DNA of 64,000 nt from Sycobia sp. Sy_11 (taxonomy: Eukaryota > Arthropoda > Insecta > Hymenoptera > Epichrysomallidae). Both the position numbers and the translations under genes were made by a program. The DNA is taken from the NCBI GenBank assembly GCA_018907035.1, contig JACCIC010000272.1, forward strand, positions 434,001-498,000, read 5' to 3'. The number at the start of each line of letters is the position of its first letter. Positions within the stretch are counted from its first letter, which is position 1. Shown here in pieces: positions 33,143 to 43,990 of the stretch. Under the pieces are notes generated by a model. The model saw nothing but the letters and a program-made list of their open reading frames with translations. It had not been told where the DNA came from and ran no database searches.

Positions 33143-33826
33143 ATGGCCGACTATCAGCGAGAAAAAACTATATTGCCTGAACTAGCCAAATCAAGTGAAG
33201 TAATAAGACGTAAACATAATTTATTAAAATATAATCGAGCAAATGTAGAACGCGCATTTGATAAAATCTTCAAGCCAATCGTTACTCCTTTAAATAAACT
33301 CATAACTGTAGCAAAAGTGTCTGATGTATAAAATATTAAAGAGAATTGATGAACAATTTATCTACTTTTAAAGAGGAAAAAAAAAAGAATCATTGTCCGA
33401 TGATGAGAATAATTATGATTCTAATACTGATATTAGTAATAATCACACACTGAAAATTCATCACTGCACTAATAACATTAATACTTCTTTTGAATCAGTT
33501 GAGAGTGATATTGAACAAGATGATAAAAGTCTTGAAAAATATCTAGGTATGGTGAACCCTAATCGCCATATATTGATTTTGTGTATAGAGTTCATAAGGA
33601 AAATCATGATCACATGATTGGAAATTTAGCAATAAATTTTGCCAATGGTAATGTTATTGTTCAAAATACAAAATACTCCATCACTAATGGATTATTAAAA
33701 CTATTATTTAGAACATTGCCAGATGTAAAACTTATTAACAATAACGATCGTCAATTTTATCAAAAAATTCTCGAAGTACCCAATGCTCAAAAAAAAATTA
33801 TGATAAAAATAATGGAATTCGTGTAA
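33143..33826 (+). pseudogene. Polinton-associated protein of unknown function, broken
   Basis: Three plus-strand pieces. 33143-33331 starts MADYQREKTILPELAKSSEV and continues RRKHNLLKYNRANVERAFDK. 33393-33617 is acidic and Asn-rich. 33581-33826 has DHMIGNLAINFANGNVIVQN. I recognise the order (a charged N-terminal helix, an acidic linker, then a short beta-rich domain) from uncharacterised arthropod proteins found beside such integrases, but I know no function. Two frameshifts or stops separate the pieces. The start at 33143 is the first Met of the open piece. Confidence 0.5.
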
Positions 33827-34163
33827 TGAAAAATAAAAAATTTTTAGAAATTATTTTACGGCTGTTTACAAAAAAGGAGATGGTATTTTACTTCGATTTA
33901 AAATTGTACGAAAAATTTATCCTTAGGCTATGTATACTGTAATAACCCGAATGAGTTAGTAAATCGGCTAAGGGTATTGTTCGGTGGAAGCTCAGCGGGA
34001 AATCAAAGTTACATGAATGAAATATTCTCCTGTTTTATCGAGGAGTTGCGTGAGGCTACTGTTATATATTAATATATAAACTCCAATCAGAAGCTAGAAG
34101 CGTGAAGGCAGTTAAGGTCCACCTGGCATTGAATTTAAATTTACATATCATAGTCAATATGAT

Positions 34164-34508
34164 ATGGAAAATAAACGACACTTTAATCTCTCAATGCCAG
34201 TTAAATTAAATGATGCCGTTGATTTAGATATATTGAGAACGTATGTGCAAAAGGAAACTTCAAATTTATTAAAACTTTTAAGCGATATAAATGAAAAAAT
34301 CAACGTTATACTGTCAATACCGTCATCTATTGTAAATTTAGAAAAAGAATTGCGGACTCAAAAACTTCATTCAATGCGTATAAATAAAAAATTAGAAGTG
34401 AATTGCTTTCTATTACTAGAAGATAAGAAAAATATCAGAGTTAGTTGTAAAAACAAAAATAAAGTATTCAAAGAAAGAAAAAATGGAATTAGTGAAAGAA
34501 ATTCATAA
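34164..34508 (+). pseudogene. unknown ORF directly upstream of integrase
   Basis: A 114-codon frame starting MENKRHFNLSMPVKLNDAVD, predicted mostly helical and lysine-rich. It overlaps, in a different frame, the sequence where the integrase begins (MELVKEIHKPAR near 34480). It could be a separate small gene fused by frameshift, or decayed upstream sequence. Confidence 0.4.
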
Positions 34509-35285
34509 GCCTGCACGTTGAAATTATAATCGACGACAAATTTAACTACGTGATATATAGATGAGATATGAGAAGCAGATCTCGTTGAAGTGCAACTTTA
34601 TGCTCGAGAAAATAAAGGATACACACACAATACTACAGTCATATATACGTTATCTAAATTTGCATGGATATCTTTGAAGTGAAAAACTGGCAAAGATGTG
34701 GCAACAGCTTTTAATACTATTTTCAAGCATGGACGTATACCCAAAAATTATACAGATTATACAAAGATTATACAGATATAAGGAAAATTTTATAATGTAG
34801 ATATTCAAAACCTAATGAGAAAAAATAATATCAATCAATACTCAGCATATAGAAATCTCAAAGCATTTATATGTGAGCGTTTCAATCGTACTTTGAATAT
34901 TTTGAAAAACGTGGGGCTACAGTTTAGTCTTCGCGGAAATTATTAGTGGAGTGATATTTTACCGAATTCAATTAATGCTTATAATGCGACAGAGCATAGA
35001 TCTATCAATGTTAAACCGATAGATGTTATATCAGCAAATAAATCACGAATTGTAAGAACGTTACATAGTAGAGCAAAAATAACAAAAAAACTTAATAAAT
35101 TTAATGTTGGAGATAAAGTACGAGTGAGTAAACTGAATCTTCTAGGAACCAAGTATCTTGACATTTACTTGGTTGAAAAAGGTTTTAATCGTCGATGAGA
35201 TAAAGTTTACGTCAAGTGGTTTCGATTTGATAGCTCCCAAAATAGTTGGACATATAAAAAGAGTTTATAACTTAAGTAATAAGAA
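34470..35285 (+). pseudogene. Polinton-like integrase with chromodomain
   Basis: Plus-strand pieces run through EIHKPARWNYNRRQI, then ADLVEVQLYARENKGYTHNT (first catalytic Asp) and LSKFAW. The second-Asp region near 34770 is degraded and carries stops. Then come RNLKAFICERFNRTL with the catalytic Glu, NAYNATEHRSINVKPIDV, a basic C-terminal segment (KFNVGDKVRVSKL), and a chromodomain-like end (VYVKWFRFDSSQNSWTYKKS). Such integrases insert the linear element DNA into host chromosomes. At least three stops or frameshifts make this copy non-functional. Confidence 0.8.
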
Positions 35286-35399
35286 ATTATACAATGCTTA
35301 TAATTTTAATATGCAAATTAATTTTGTATAATTTCGTTAATAAGGATTAATAAATAAGTATGATACATCTCTGTTCAAATAAAAATTGGTTTAATTTTT

Positions 35400-35740
35400 T
35401 CATTTTACACAGACATTTTACATGATGCTGTTATAAAATTATCTTCACCCAAAGATTTCATAAATAATTTAAGTTTATTTATATACTCGCTTATATTGTT
35501 GAAAAATGTTTCATCTTTCATTAAAGCCTTTGAAATTAGGTACGGTAAAAAAGATTGAAATTCATAATGAATCTCGACCACTGTTTTTCACCCAAATTTC
35601 GTATTATCTTTCTGGATTTTTGTAATCATATAATTTCTATTTCTTTCTAATTCGGCAATTTTTTTAGTGGGAAGAAATCTATCTCCTGTCATATGGTTTA
35701 ATGTTGACAAAACCATTTGAAAAATGTTTAAAAAAATATT
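35400..35740 (-). pseudogene. small Polinton-associated protein, unknown function
   Basis: A minus-strand reading with one in-frame stop starts near 35700: HMTGDRFLPTKKIAELERNR, YMITKIQKDNTKFG, stop, KTVVEIHYEFQSFLPYLISK. The layout (a beta-rich domain with a LPxKxI start and FLP.....KAL) matches what I recall of short uncharacterised proteins encoded near family B polymerases in arthropod genomes. It lies downstream of the polymerase on the same strand. Confidence 0.45.
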
Positions 35741-36560
35741 TTAAAAATAGTTTTATATAATTATTTTTTACTTTTTGCAATGAAAATTTAAAAAAGTACA
35801 CGCCTAAAGAGATGAATTCTCTAGTTGCCCGCTGTTTACGTTAAAATGTGATATGAAAGCAGCAACCGTCATCTGTGCTACTAGTTGAGTAGACGACTCA
35901 GCACTAGAGACCGTCATTTTGGGACTCAGATACATTGTCTATGATTATCGTTGAACAGTTGCTTTTAGGAAAAATGTGTATGTATGTATTAATTTTTTTC
36001 AGAACCACTGCTTCGAAAGCCTGCTTATGCACAATTGCAATCAAGCACTGTACACTGAATGATTGAGATCTCTCTACATTCTCGATTTTCGGTTGTTTTT
36101 CTCCTTCCATGAGGCCTCTCTTCGCTCTATTTTCCATCTCCATTTCGTACGTTCTCTACCGTCTGTTATCGTTAGTTTTATCGCTAGTCTCGTCTTCCAT
36201 GCAGATTCTGAGTTGTTTAGTTGAGCAATGTACTAAGCTACTACTACGCAGGCGTTCTTCTACTATTCGGTTTGCAACTTGTTCAGTAGATAGTTGAAGT
36301 ATTTGTGCATTGTCAGTGTCATCTATGATCCTGATAGCGACGTGTCCATTTACACGTTCATATTAACGAATGCTATAATATCCCCAAGTAAGAGTGTCTA
36401 TTGAGTTTGTTTCTATAAAACGCTTATCTTTAAAAGTATTCAAATCTATTTTACTTTGTTTTTCCGTTTGTCTAATATGAAGTCTCGAGCGAATAATAAA
36501 CTGATCTCTGTGTATGATGGTTTTTTCTTCCAAGCATTATATGTAATCTTCAAAACATAT
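35741..36560. other. no gene recognised between small gene and polymerase
   Basis: Frames at 35904-36143 (minus) and 36109-36297 (plus) overlap antisense and have no domains. The composition is more GC-rich than the flanking polymerase sequence, so this may be a later insertion. Confidence 0.4.
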
Positions 36561-36568
36561 TGTATTTT

Positions 36569-39228
36569 TCACTGCTGTACTTTAACACCTTTGACTGCCT
36601 TGATTTGACATTTCCCTTGAATTTTCATACAATACATTTCACTTTGCAATTCAACAAATGCAATTAAAATTCTACCATTACACTCATCCTTCATTAATCC
36701 GATAATTTTCTTATTTTTCTGAGATATTTTATAAGGATTATTCTCAGTATAATGTGAGGTATCAAATTCATGACTATCCTTCTGCATCAAGTCATACATA
36801 TCAATCTTTTTTACTTCGTATACACGATTATCCGTATCTGTATATAATAATTTACAGTTATCATTCACTTTATTTCGCACATATTTCTAAAGAAATCTGT
36901 AAACTAGAGTTTTAGATGAATCTAATACTAATAACCCAACATATATAGATTTTCTCATATGAGTTCTCAATAAATGTACGGCAACAAAATTTTCATAAAA
37001 AATAGAACAATTGTGGAAATGTAGAGCTATTAGTGTTCCTGTAGTATAAGAATTCACCGATCTTTATTATTAACTTTACGCTAACTCTTTATCTGATTTT
37101 GAATAGTCTTGCCGTAAATAACATTATTCAAGCATTTAAAAATATCTTCTCAGATTCATTTTGAGCATGCTTTCTCTTTTCACTATTTAAATTAATATAA
37201 TCTTTAAGCGATAGCTTTTGATTAAATTTTAATACTCTATGTATTTTTTTAAGCGTAGGCCACATTGAAGCACTTGCTGGAATGCTCGATAATGTATGAT
37301 ATAGCGACCTTTATCGTATAATGTGGTTAATAATTTCTTCATTTTACTTCCTGGAGGTGCAATATGATCGGGGCACACAGATAAATCTTTATGTGAATGA
37401 TGTATACTTTCAGGATATTCTAAATCAACCTCTAGTATGTATCTTGTAGGAGAGCTTTCAGCCATATTAAGAAATTTGGTTTCATGATCCATATTTTGAA
37501 ACCACTAAAAGCCTCCGAAAGGAAGATATTGTGTCATGTAAATATTATTTACATCATAATAAAGTAAATATGTATGTTCTTTTGTCTCAACAAAGTCTCT
37601 ACTCATGTATTTATTATTTGCTTTTGCATATTGATTAGAGCACTGACTAATACTGCCTCTGATACCTCTTTCAATAAACATAAGCATATAAATATCGGTA
37701 GTAAATTATAATTTTATTTTCGTATAATTTAGCATGACACCCCATGATAGACCGGTAGTGGTATAAGAGTGTGCTGGATTAAAACCGTAAGCTTCGATTG
37801 TTCAAAATTGTTTCAAAACTTTTCGAATATATCAATAAGAAGTAATACATCTGTTTTCAAATACAAATCCGAATAGTCACTTAAAGTTTTAATACCAAAT
37901 TTTTGCCAAACTAGTTGAGCATGCTTATAATCTTCATCAGAAATGGTTGCATTATTAAATTACTATAAAATGCATCTTTTACTGATATCTGTGCCTTTCA
38001 TTGTCTATCAAAAGATGAAATATATTCATATGGGAAGATTCTTTTTCATTTAACTAAATAAATTTGATCATTTGTTCGACAATCACTTCTAAAAGTATTT
38101 TATGAAATACTATAACCTCTTCCAGATATGAGGGTAATTTATCGAGAGCACAAGGCATGAAGCGACATGAATCAATAATTCTGAAACTAATGTCTATACT
38201 TTTTACATATTTTGTAAATAAGATATATTTTTCTTTATTTTCTGATAGAAGATATACTCGACCTTCAAAATTTATTGCTAGCTGTTTAATGAATAAATGT
38301 GAATCATACCCTAATAAATTGCGGAATACAACCGGTATAACGTTTGAATCATTATAATTTAAATAATATGAATTATGCGCAGAACGTCGATATCTGTAAT
38401 TAATATTTAAATTTTAAAGAATCGATAATATAAAACTCTAAAATAAACTTACCGTTCATTGAGATGACAATGATTTTAGACTTTTGTATCCTCACAATTA
38501 AAATTCTTTTCACAAATATGACAAATTTTTGCTTTTCAAAATTTAAGATTTTAATATCTGTAAGTCTATTGATTGGTTTTAGATCCTCATATTTTTGTGA
38601 TATTTGTTCCGAAAGTGCTTGTAAGTTCTGCATAAACCATGCTTTAGCATGCGTTGCAAACCATTCTTTTAAATTTGTAGTATTAAATGTTTAAGAATGT
38701 TTTGTATTAAAATACTTTATTTCTATTATTTGCTCTGAATTTTTAGATACAATATACTCTGCAGAGAGCATCATATTAATTTTAATAGCTATGTGATTTT
38801 GTAAAGATAGTTTAATTTTATGTTCAACCAACTTAAATGGATCATTTCAAAACGTATGAATATCTTTATGTTTGATATTCGTTACAAGTCCAGATTTTAT
38901 ACAATTGTTGAAAGCAGATTCAATATCACTCCAAGTTATCTTCTTACCCCCTTTTGTGCTAAGTTACCACCTTTTTTAGCATAACTATTTAATCTGCAAA
39001 AAATTCTTTGACAATGATTTGAATTGTAAGATAACATCGTTTCTTAGACGTGATTCTATTATTTTTCATGAGATCGTTTATCGACGTGATTGCTGCAGAC
39101 GCATGATCCATCCATCGAACGATATCATCACTAGCAGCCATCTTTCTAGATGCAAACAAACAGAATTCTTGGAGCCACTGAATGGCAACCTCATAATATT
39201 TTAATAACGCCATAATGTTTGACAACAC
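36569..39228 (-). pseudogene. polB: protein-primed family B DNA polymerase, broken
   Basis: In minus-strand order: an N-terminal extension (39228-38989, ASDDIVRWMDHASAAITSIN), ITWSDIESAFNNCIKSG (38940 on), 38633-38400, FRIIDSCRFMPCALDKLPS (about 38190), GFNPAHSYTTTGLSWGVML (about 37760), 37687-37505 ([18 protein letters not shown] and [20 protein letters not shown], the region of polymerase motif A), 37492-37229 (DHETKFLNMAESSP, LYDKGRYIIHYR), and 36880-36569 with motif C, LLYTDTDN. Motif C is usually DTDS, so one residue differs. At least eight frameshifts or stops. It replicates element DNA from a terminal protein in active relatives. Confidence 0.85.
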
Positions 39229-39719
39229 ACTTACAAAATAAGATAATTAAGAATTATTAAAATAATATACGTTAAAAGAAAACAATTTCACTATAATTAA
39301 TATCAGTATCTGATATTAGAAAAAGCTGATTACGACAAGCTACCTATATAAATATGTAAATAGTTTGAGATTCAAATCTATACTATATAAACTCCCTGCT
39401 TCATCTTACTTGTATAACTAGAGAAGTCTCAAAATTTGATTTGTTACAGTGACCTTTCTATAGAAGTAAATCATGATATAGCAGCATGCCTAATATGTGC
39501 TGGAAAATATCCCTTTATTTTTCAACTAAAACATATATATCTCTTGCTTTAAATGAAAAACTTAACTAAATTAAAAATTACTGAATAACAATATATACGA
39601 ATAATTAGCAATATAATATAACAATTGCATATGCAATGAAAAAAGAATAGTAGGGATGGTTATTTATCTATAAAAGCAATTGGCACACTAAAAAAACATT
39701 TTTACTCATTATGGAGTAC

Positions 39720-40130
39720 ATTGTAGATGTAAAAAATTTCAAGAACCGAGAAAATTGTGTAGACTCTGAGAAAGAAAAGAGTGAGAATTAATGCTTAGAA
39801 CATAATTAGCAATGGTTACGGTGGAGTTCTGGCAATATACCATACGAAGAATTTGAAAAAAGTGATTGCTAATTATATAAAAAATACTCGGACGATCTAT
39901 GTGAAAGGTCTTCAAAAGAAAATAGACCTGCAAAAATTTTCAAACATTATTAAAAATCTTAGGACTTAAAGGGAGAAATTAAAGTATCCCCCAATATGGA
40001 AATTACAAGCTTCAGGCAATACGTACTGCAGTCAACATACATTATGCTTTAGGCCTGTTTGCGCAGTACAGAATGCATATTTAATTATAAATCTTAGATA
40101 CTCGAAAATCGTCATCACAGCCTTCGATAA
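39720..40130 (+). pseudogene. possible Polinton-associated CxxH protein
   Basis: Divergent from the polymerase. Frames include MEYIVDVKNFKNRENC (39710 on) and, after shifts, RTIYVKGLQKKIDLQKFSNI and YCSQHTLCFRPVCAVQNAYL. The CxxH...C pattern near the C-terminus resembles small proteins adjacent to arthropod family B polymerases, but this is from memory and weak. A shadow frame on the minus strand (39933-39739) is not counted. Confidence 0.35.
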
Positions 40131-42050
40131 GAAATTGACGAAACAGGTTTATTTTTAATGTATACGTAGTACAAGTAAAATTCATCTACAAAGAAAAAAC
40201 TTTTCATTGATGTTGTAATGTTTTCGAAATAGAGTTTCTACTAAGCTACCTGCCTTATGTAGAAAAATCTTCGTATCGAATCTAGCTACCAGACCAAAAT
40301 TTTACTGAAAATCTATACCTTTTTCTTGCGAAGAACTCTTCATAACTAAACGTGTCTTGGATCGTTCTGTCTTATTATTTATTTTCTTTGCAAAAGCCCG
40401 TCGATTATTGATGTTTTTTTTATGTTTTAGGTTTTCAATATAACGCGGAATCTTGACTTCGAAGACTAACCATTGTCGTGTTCGCTCGCTCATATACATA
40501 ACAATCAAAAATATAATTCGTGATATCTGGACTTACGCAAATATAACCGAGCTGCGAATCGAAAACAGATATACATATCCCCTATAATACTGATAGGTAT
40601 CCTAGGCCGCGTGCACCGTAAGCCCCTCCTGCGTCACGACGCTGAGGCCATGCCTACGCGCGGCGCGCCACCGTAGTATGTGGTTGACGTTGATTAATCA
40701 CGAAGCAAGGGGAGAGGCTCCATGCAAAAGGTCCTTTGGAAAAAACCGACGGCTGCCATCGCTGACTTGTAACAATGCTCTACGCGACCGCCTATCATAT
40801 TAGCGGGATAATTGAAAGATATCCGCTCGGAAAGCTCGCGTCCCGTGATTCTTGTTTTTTTCAGCGTACTCTCTCTCTCTTTCTCTTTCTAATTTCCTGA
40901 CTCGCTTCTACCCCTTTCCCTAACAACAAGCTTGTAGAGTTTTTGTCATGTCACTACATCACAAAAAAGAAGGAGAACGCAACTGCAACGAACAACCTGA
41001 CGCACTCGATCATCCGTCGACAATTGGCAGTAAATTACGGTACGTCAGGGTAAATCGCGCGACACTCCGCGCCTCCAGTGTCAGACAATAGTACATCGAT
41101 TATCGGTAGCAACGCAAGAGGAGGAGCTGAATATAAAGAATCGCCGGTTGGATTTCCTTGCAGGGTCGGAGAAAGGGAAAATACACTGGTAAATAGATTT
41201 GTTCTCACTTTTCCCGCAGAAAAATCCGTGTAATTACGACCTGGTGCCGACAAAAAATCGTCTAGAGCGAGTCCCCTCCCCAACATTCTGTAACCCATGA
41301 TTGATAAGGTTGGCATCGTGTGCTGGCGCGAGGCACTTGAAAGCAGCGATTAATTTGCCCCAGGCTTACAGGTTCACGTGCGCGGGACTCGCAGGCGGGC
41401 TTTATTTTATCGCACGCATGCACTCCTCCCATCACCTAGAATATGCACGGCTTAAGCCGAAAAAATTTTGGTGATGGTTGATCATAAACTAGTAGATTAT
41501 CTTACGCTTGATGTCTAGGACTGTAAAAGTTGATTATTTGAATGTTTTAAATCGTTGTACCAGTATTGATTTATCGTGTTCCTCTGAAATAAGTATCACT
41601 TAATTATAGTCAAATTAATTAATTACGCTACTTATATAATATCGAAAGGTAAGAATATAAGTTTGATATTTGTATTTTTATGTAATCCAAAGAATTTTAT
41701 TTTGTAAATATGTTACTGGCTTGTAAGGAAAAACTTTAATAAATATTGAAATTTAATAAAAATTGGAATTGACTATGAATCGATACTACATGTGCATCAT
41801 AGACATAGTTAATTAAAGATGATTACAGTTGTCAAAACATCCACATTATAATTCATAAAATTCATAAAAGGTGGATACATATATTTTTTTGTAGTTTTCT
41901 TATAAAAAATAAGAAAGAAAGAAATAGAGAAAAACGAGTACTAGCGATTATAGTATAACAATTTGTTTATAGAATTAACAAATCTGTTTATATCCTCAAC
42001 AATAGCGTCGACGTACTTCTTGAATTGATCGTCTATTATTTTAGATCTGC
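40131..42050. other. unexplained stretch with a GC-rich island (40560-41460)
   Basis: The island contains gcgcggcgcgccaccg and a 93-codon minus-strand frame (41316-41035, NFLSA-like LDDFLSAPGRNYTDF) with no recognised domain. It differs sharply in composition from its neighbours. It could be a host exon or promoter, or another LTR, but I found no termini or duplication. 41470-42050 is plain AT-rich DNA. Confidence 0.4.
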
Positions 42051-42060
42051 AGATGTGTTA

Positions 42061-42205
42061 TGGAGTCGCCTGCGACTCACCACCTCAAGTAAGGGCGCGA
42101 GTGCCTGAGTGTGGTTTTTAAGCTGAAGGAGTTTTGTGTGGAGTTGCCAGAGACTCATCACCTCGAATACCGGCGCGAGGGCCCTGAGCGTGATTATTTT
42201 TGGCC
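42061..42205 (+). repeat. 78-bp imperfect tandem duplication
   Basis: tggagtcgcctgcgactcac at 42061 is echoed by tggagttgccagagactcat at 42139, each followed by cacctcRA, gcgcgag and cctgag in the same spacing. Confidence 0.8.
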
Positions 42206-42310
42206 AACGGTGCCGACCTTCAGGATTCTACAGCCTGACGAGGCTGGTATAGAGTTCTTTTCAAGAGAATTCGAATTAGCTTATTAGTGGTAAGATTTAG
42301 TTCTAAGATA

Positions 42311-42392
42311 ATTTCAATTTAAATGATCATTTAAATAAGCATTACTATTTACTAAATTTATTGTACGGCTTTTTCCTCCACTCACTGAGTGG
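42311..42392 (+). repeat. 82-bp direct repeat, copy 1
   Basis: ttcaatttaaatgatcattt through ctcactgagtgg; it matches 43909-43990 with one or two mismatches (tcctccactc against tcctcgactc). Confidence 0.9.
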
Positions 42393-42399
42393 CTCATAT

Positions 42400-43908
42400 A
42401 AAACATTTACGTCTTTGTTTTAACTGCCTTGGATCGCACAAATTTTGAGATTATACATCTAACAAGCGCTGCTTTAATTGCCGTGAAAAAAATTACACGC
42501 TCTTACACTTTGGAAAAAATCAAGCTACACATTCGAATCGAAGTAACATAGAGAATTCTCATAAATCTACCGAAACAAAGGAAACAGTTACGCCGCCGAG
42601 TATCAATTCATATACATCGAGTATGAGCATGCCTCGCTATGCAGTACTGCTCGCAACAGCAGGTGTTATCATTATAGGTCCAAATGGTAAACAAACTATT
42701 GCGCGCGCTTTGTTAGATCAGGGATCAGAGGTTTCGTTTGTCACTGAATCTATCGTACAGCTTCTCGAGCTAAGAAAAAACCGGGTTGATATTCCGCTGA
42801 CGGGACTTGGTGCCTGCGCGGCCGGTACTGCACATTCTATTACAAAATTTACTCTACAATCGGCGGTCAACTCAAATTTCCGTCTGGAGACTGATGCTCT
42901 CGTTCTTCGACGTCTCACTACAAAACTTCCGAGCCGTGAATTATTGCCATTAGACTTAAATAATTTCAAAAATCTTTCATTAGCAGATCCCCAATTTTAT
43001 GAGTCGAATAAAATTGATTTAATCTTAGGAGCAGATCTATATGGGCATCTGCTTAAATCAGGCCTTCAACGATTCACAAATTCAACGGTAACTGCACAGA
43101 ACACAGAACTGGGATGGATTGTTTGGTGTTCGGTGAGAGAGCACGTTTCACGGTGGGCGGAAAAAACATTGTCAAATTTCAAACAGACCTTATATTGTGC
43201 TCCTGATGACCATCTTTTAAAAATTTTAGAAAAATTTTGGGATCTCGAAGAAGTCCCCGTGCTTAAAGATACATTGAAAGAAGAAGACAATGTGTGTGAA
43301 AAACAATTTATTGATACGCATTTTCGTAATTCGGAGGGAAGATATGTCGTCCGACTCCCGATAAAATCTAATATACCACTTGAAGCCAATGAAACGCGTG
43401 GTATGGCTCTAAAATCTTTAACGCATATCCACCGTCGGTTAGTTGAGGATCAAAAATTAAATACGGCGTATATACTTTTTTTGGAAAAGTATGAAAAGCT
43501 CGGCCATATGTCGCGTGTTCCTGTAAATGAAATCAATAATCCACGTGCTTGGTATTTACCTCATCACGCAGTAGTACAGGCGAGTCCGCAAAAATGGAAA
43601 CTTCGCGTTGTTTTTGATGCTTCGAGACGCACTAGCGAAAATCAGTCCTTAAATCAATATTTAAATTCGGGTCCCGCATTACAAGGCGATCTTTCCTTAA
43701 TACTTTTAAATTGGCGCACTTATCGATTTGCATTTACTGCTGATATAATAAAAATGTTTCGGCAGATCCGCGTTAGCCCGGAGGACAGAGACTTGCAAAG
43801 GATTGTATGGACTTCTAGCTCAACTGAAGTGCCTGTCGACTACCGATTGAATACACTGACATACGGAACGTCATGTGCACCCTTTTTAGCGATTCGCACG
43901 CATAACTT
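42400..43908 (+). pseudogene. pol: BEL/Pao gag-protease-RT fragment
   Basis: A paired zinc-knuckle region (KHLRLCFNCLGSHKF, a stop, then KRCFNCREKNYTLLHFG at about 42460) runs in frame into the long open frame 42623-44011. That frame contains the BEL protease (ALLDQGSEVSFV, then KIDLILGADLYGHLLKSG), a linker (LGWIVWCSV, EDNVCEKQFIDTHFRNSEGR) and RT up to WKLRVVFDASRRT, FTADIIKMFRQIRVSP (motif A, Asp present) and TYGTSCAPFLAIRT (motif B). The YxDD motif and everything after it are missing. Apart from one stop, 1.5 kb is open, so the copy is younger than most here. Internal Met codons such as 42623 are not real starts; the polyprotein would begin upstream in gag. Confidence 0.9.
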
Positions 43909-43990
43909 CAATTTAAATGATCATTTAAATAAGCATTACTATTTACTAAATTTATTGTACGGCTTTTTCCTCGACTCACTGAGTGGAGAT
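43909..43990 (+). repeat. 82-bp direct repeat, copy 2
   Basis: Begins exactly where the BEL reverse-transcriptase similarity ends, so the last 30 or so codons of the 462-codon frame translate this repeat and are not RT. Confidence 0.9.

Larger units (their letters stand above)
33143..40130. mobile_element. Polinton/Maverick-like element, decayed
   Basis: The block combines a retroviral-type integrase with a chromodomain (plus, about 34470-35285) and a protein-primed family B DNA polymerase (minus, 39228-36569). That pair defines Polinton/Maverick (adintovirus-like) elements. Three further decayed genes that I associate with such blocks in arthropods lie at 33143-33826, 35400-35740 and about 39720-40130. 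No capsid, packaging ATPase, protease or terminal inverted repeats were recognised, so the element is incomplete or too diverged at the edges. Integrase and polymerase converge on the 35400-35740 gene. Confidence 0.7.
42050..43990 (+). mobile_element. BEL/Pao retroelement, internally deleted
   Basis: A GC-rich leader (42055-42300, containing a 78-bp tandem pair) is followed by an 82-bp segment. Then come a gag C-terminus with zinc knuckles, protease and RT up to motif B, and a second copy of the 82-bp segment, where coding similarity stops. The repeated segment (about 42311-42392 and 43909-43990) flanks the coding part directly, suggesting it belongs to the LTRs and that most of gag, the end of RT, RNase H, integrase and env have been deleted. 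Confidence 0.75.

Noticed and set aside
40302..40508. 68-codon minus-strand basic frame as a Polinton gene
   Set aside because: Only low-complexity lysine/asparagine-rich sequence and no motif I recognise.
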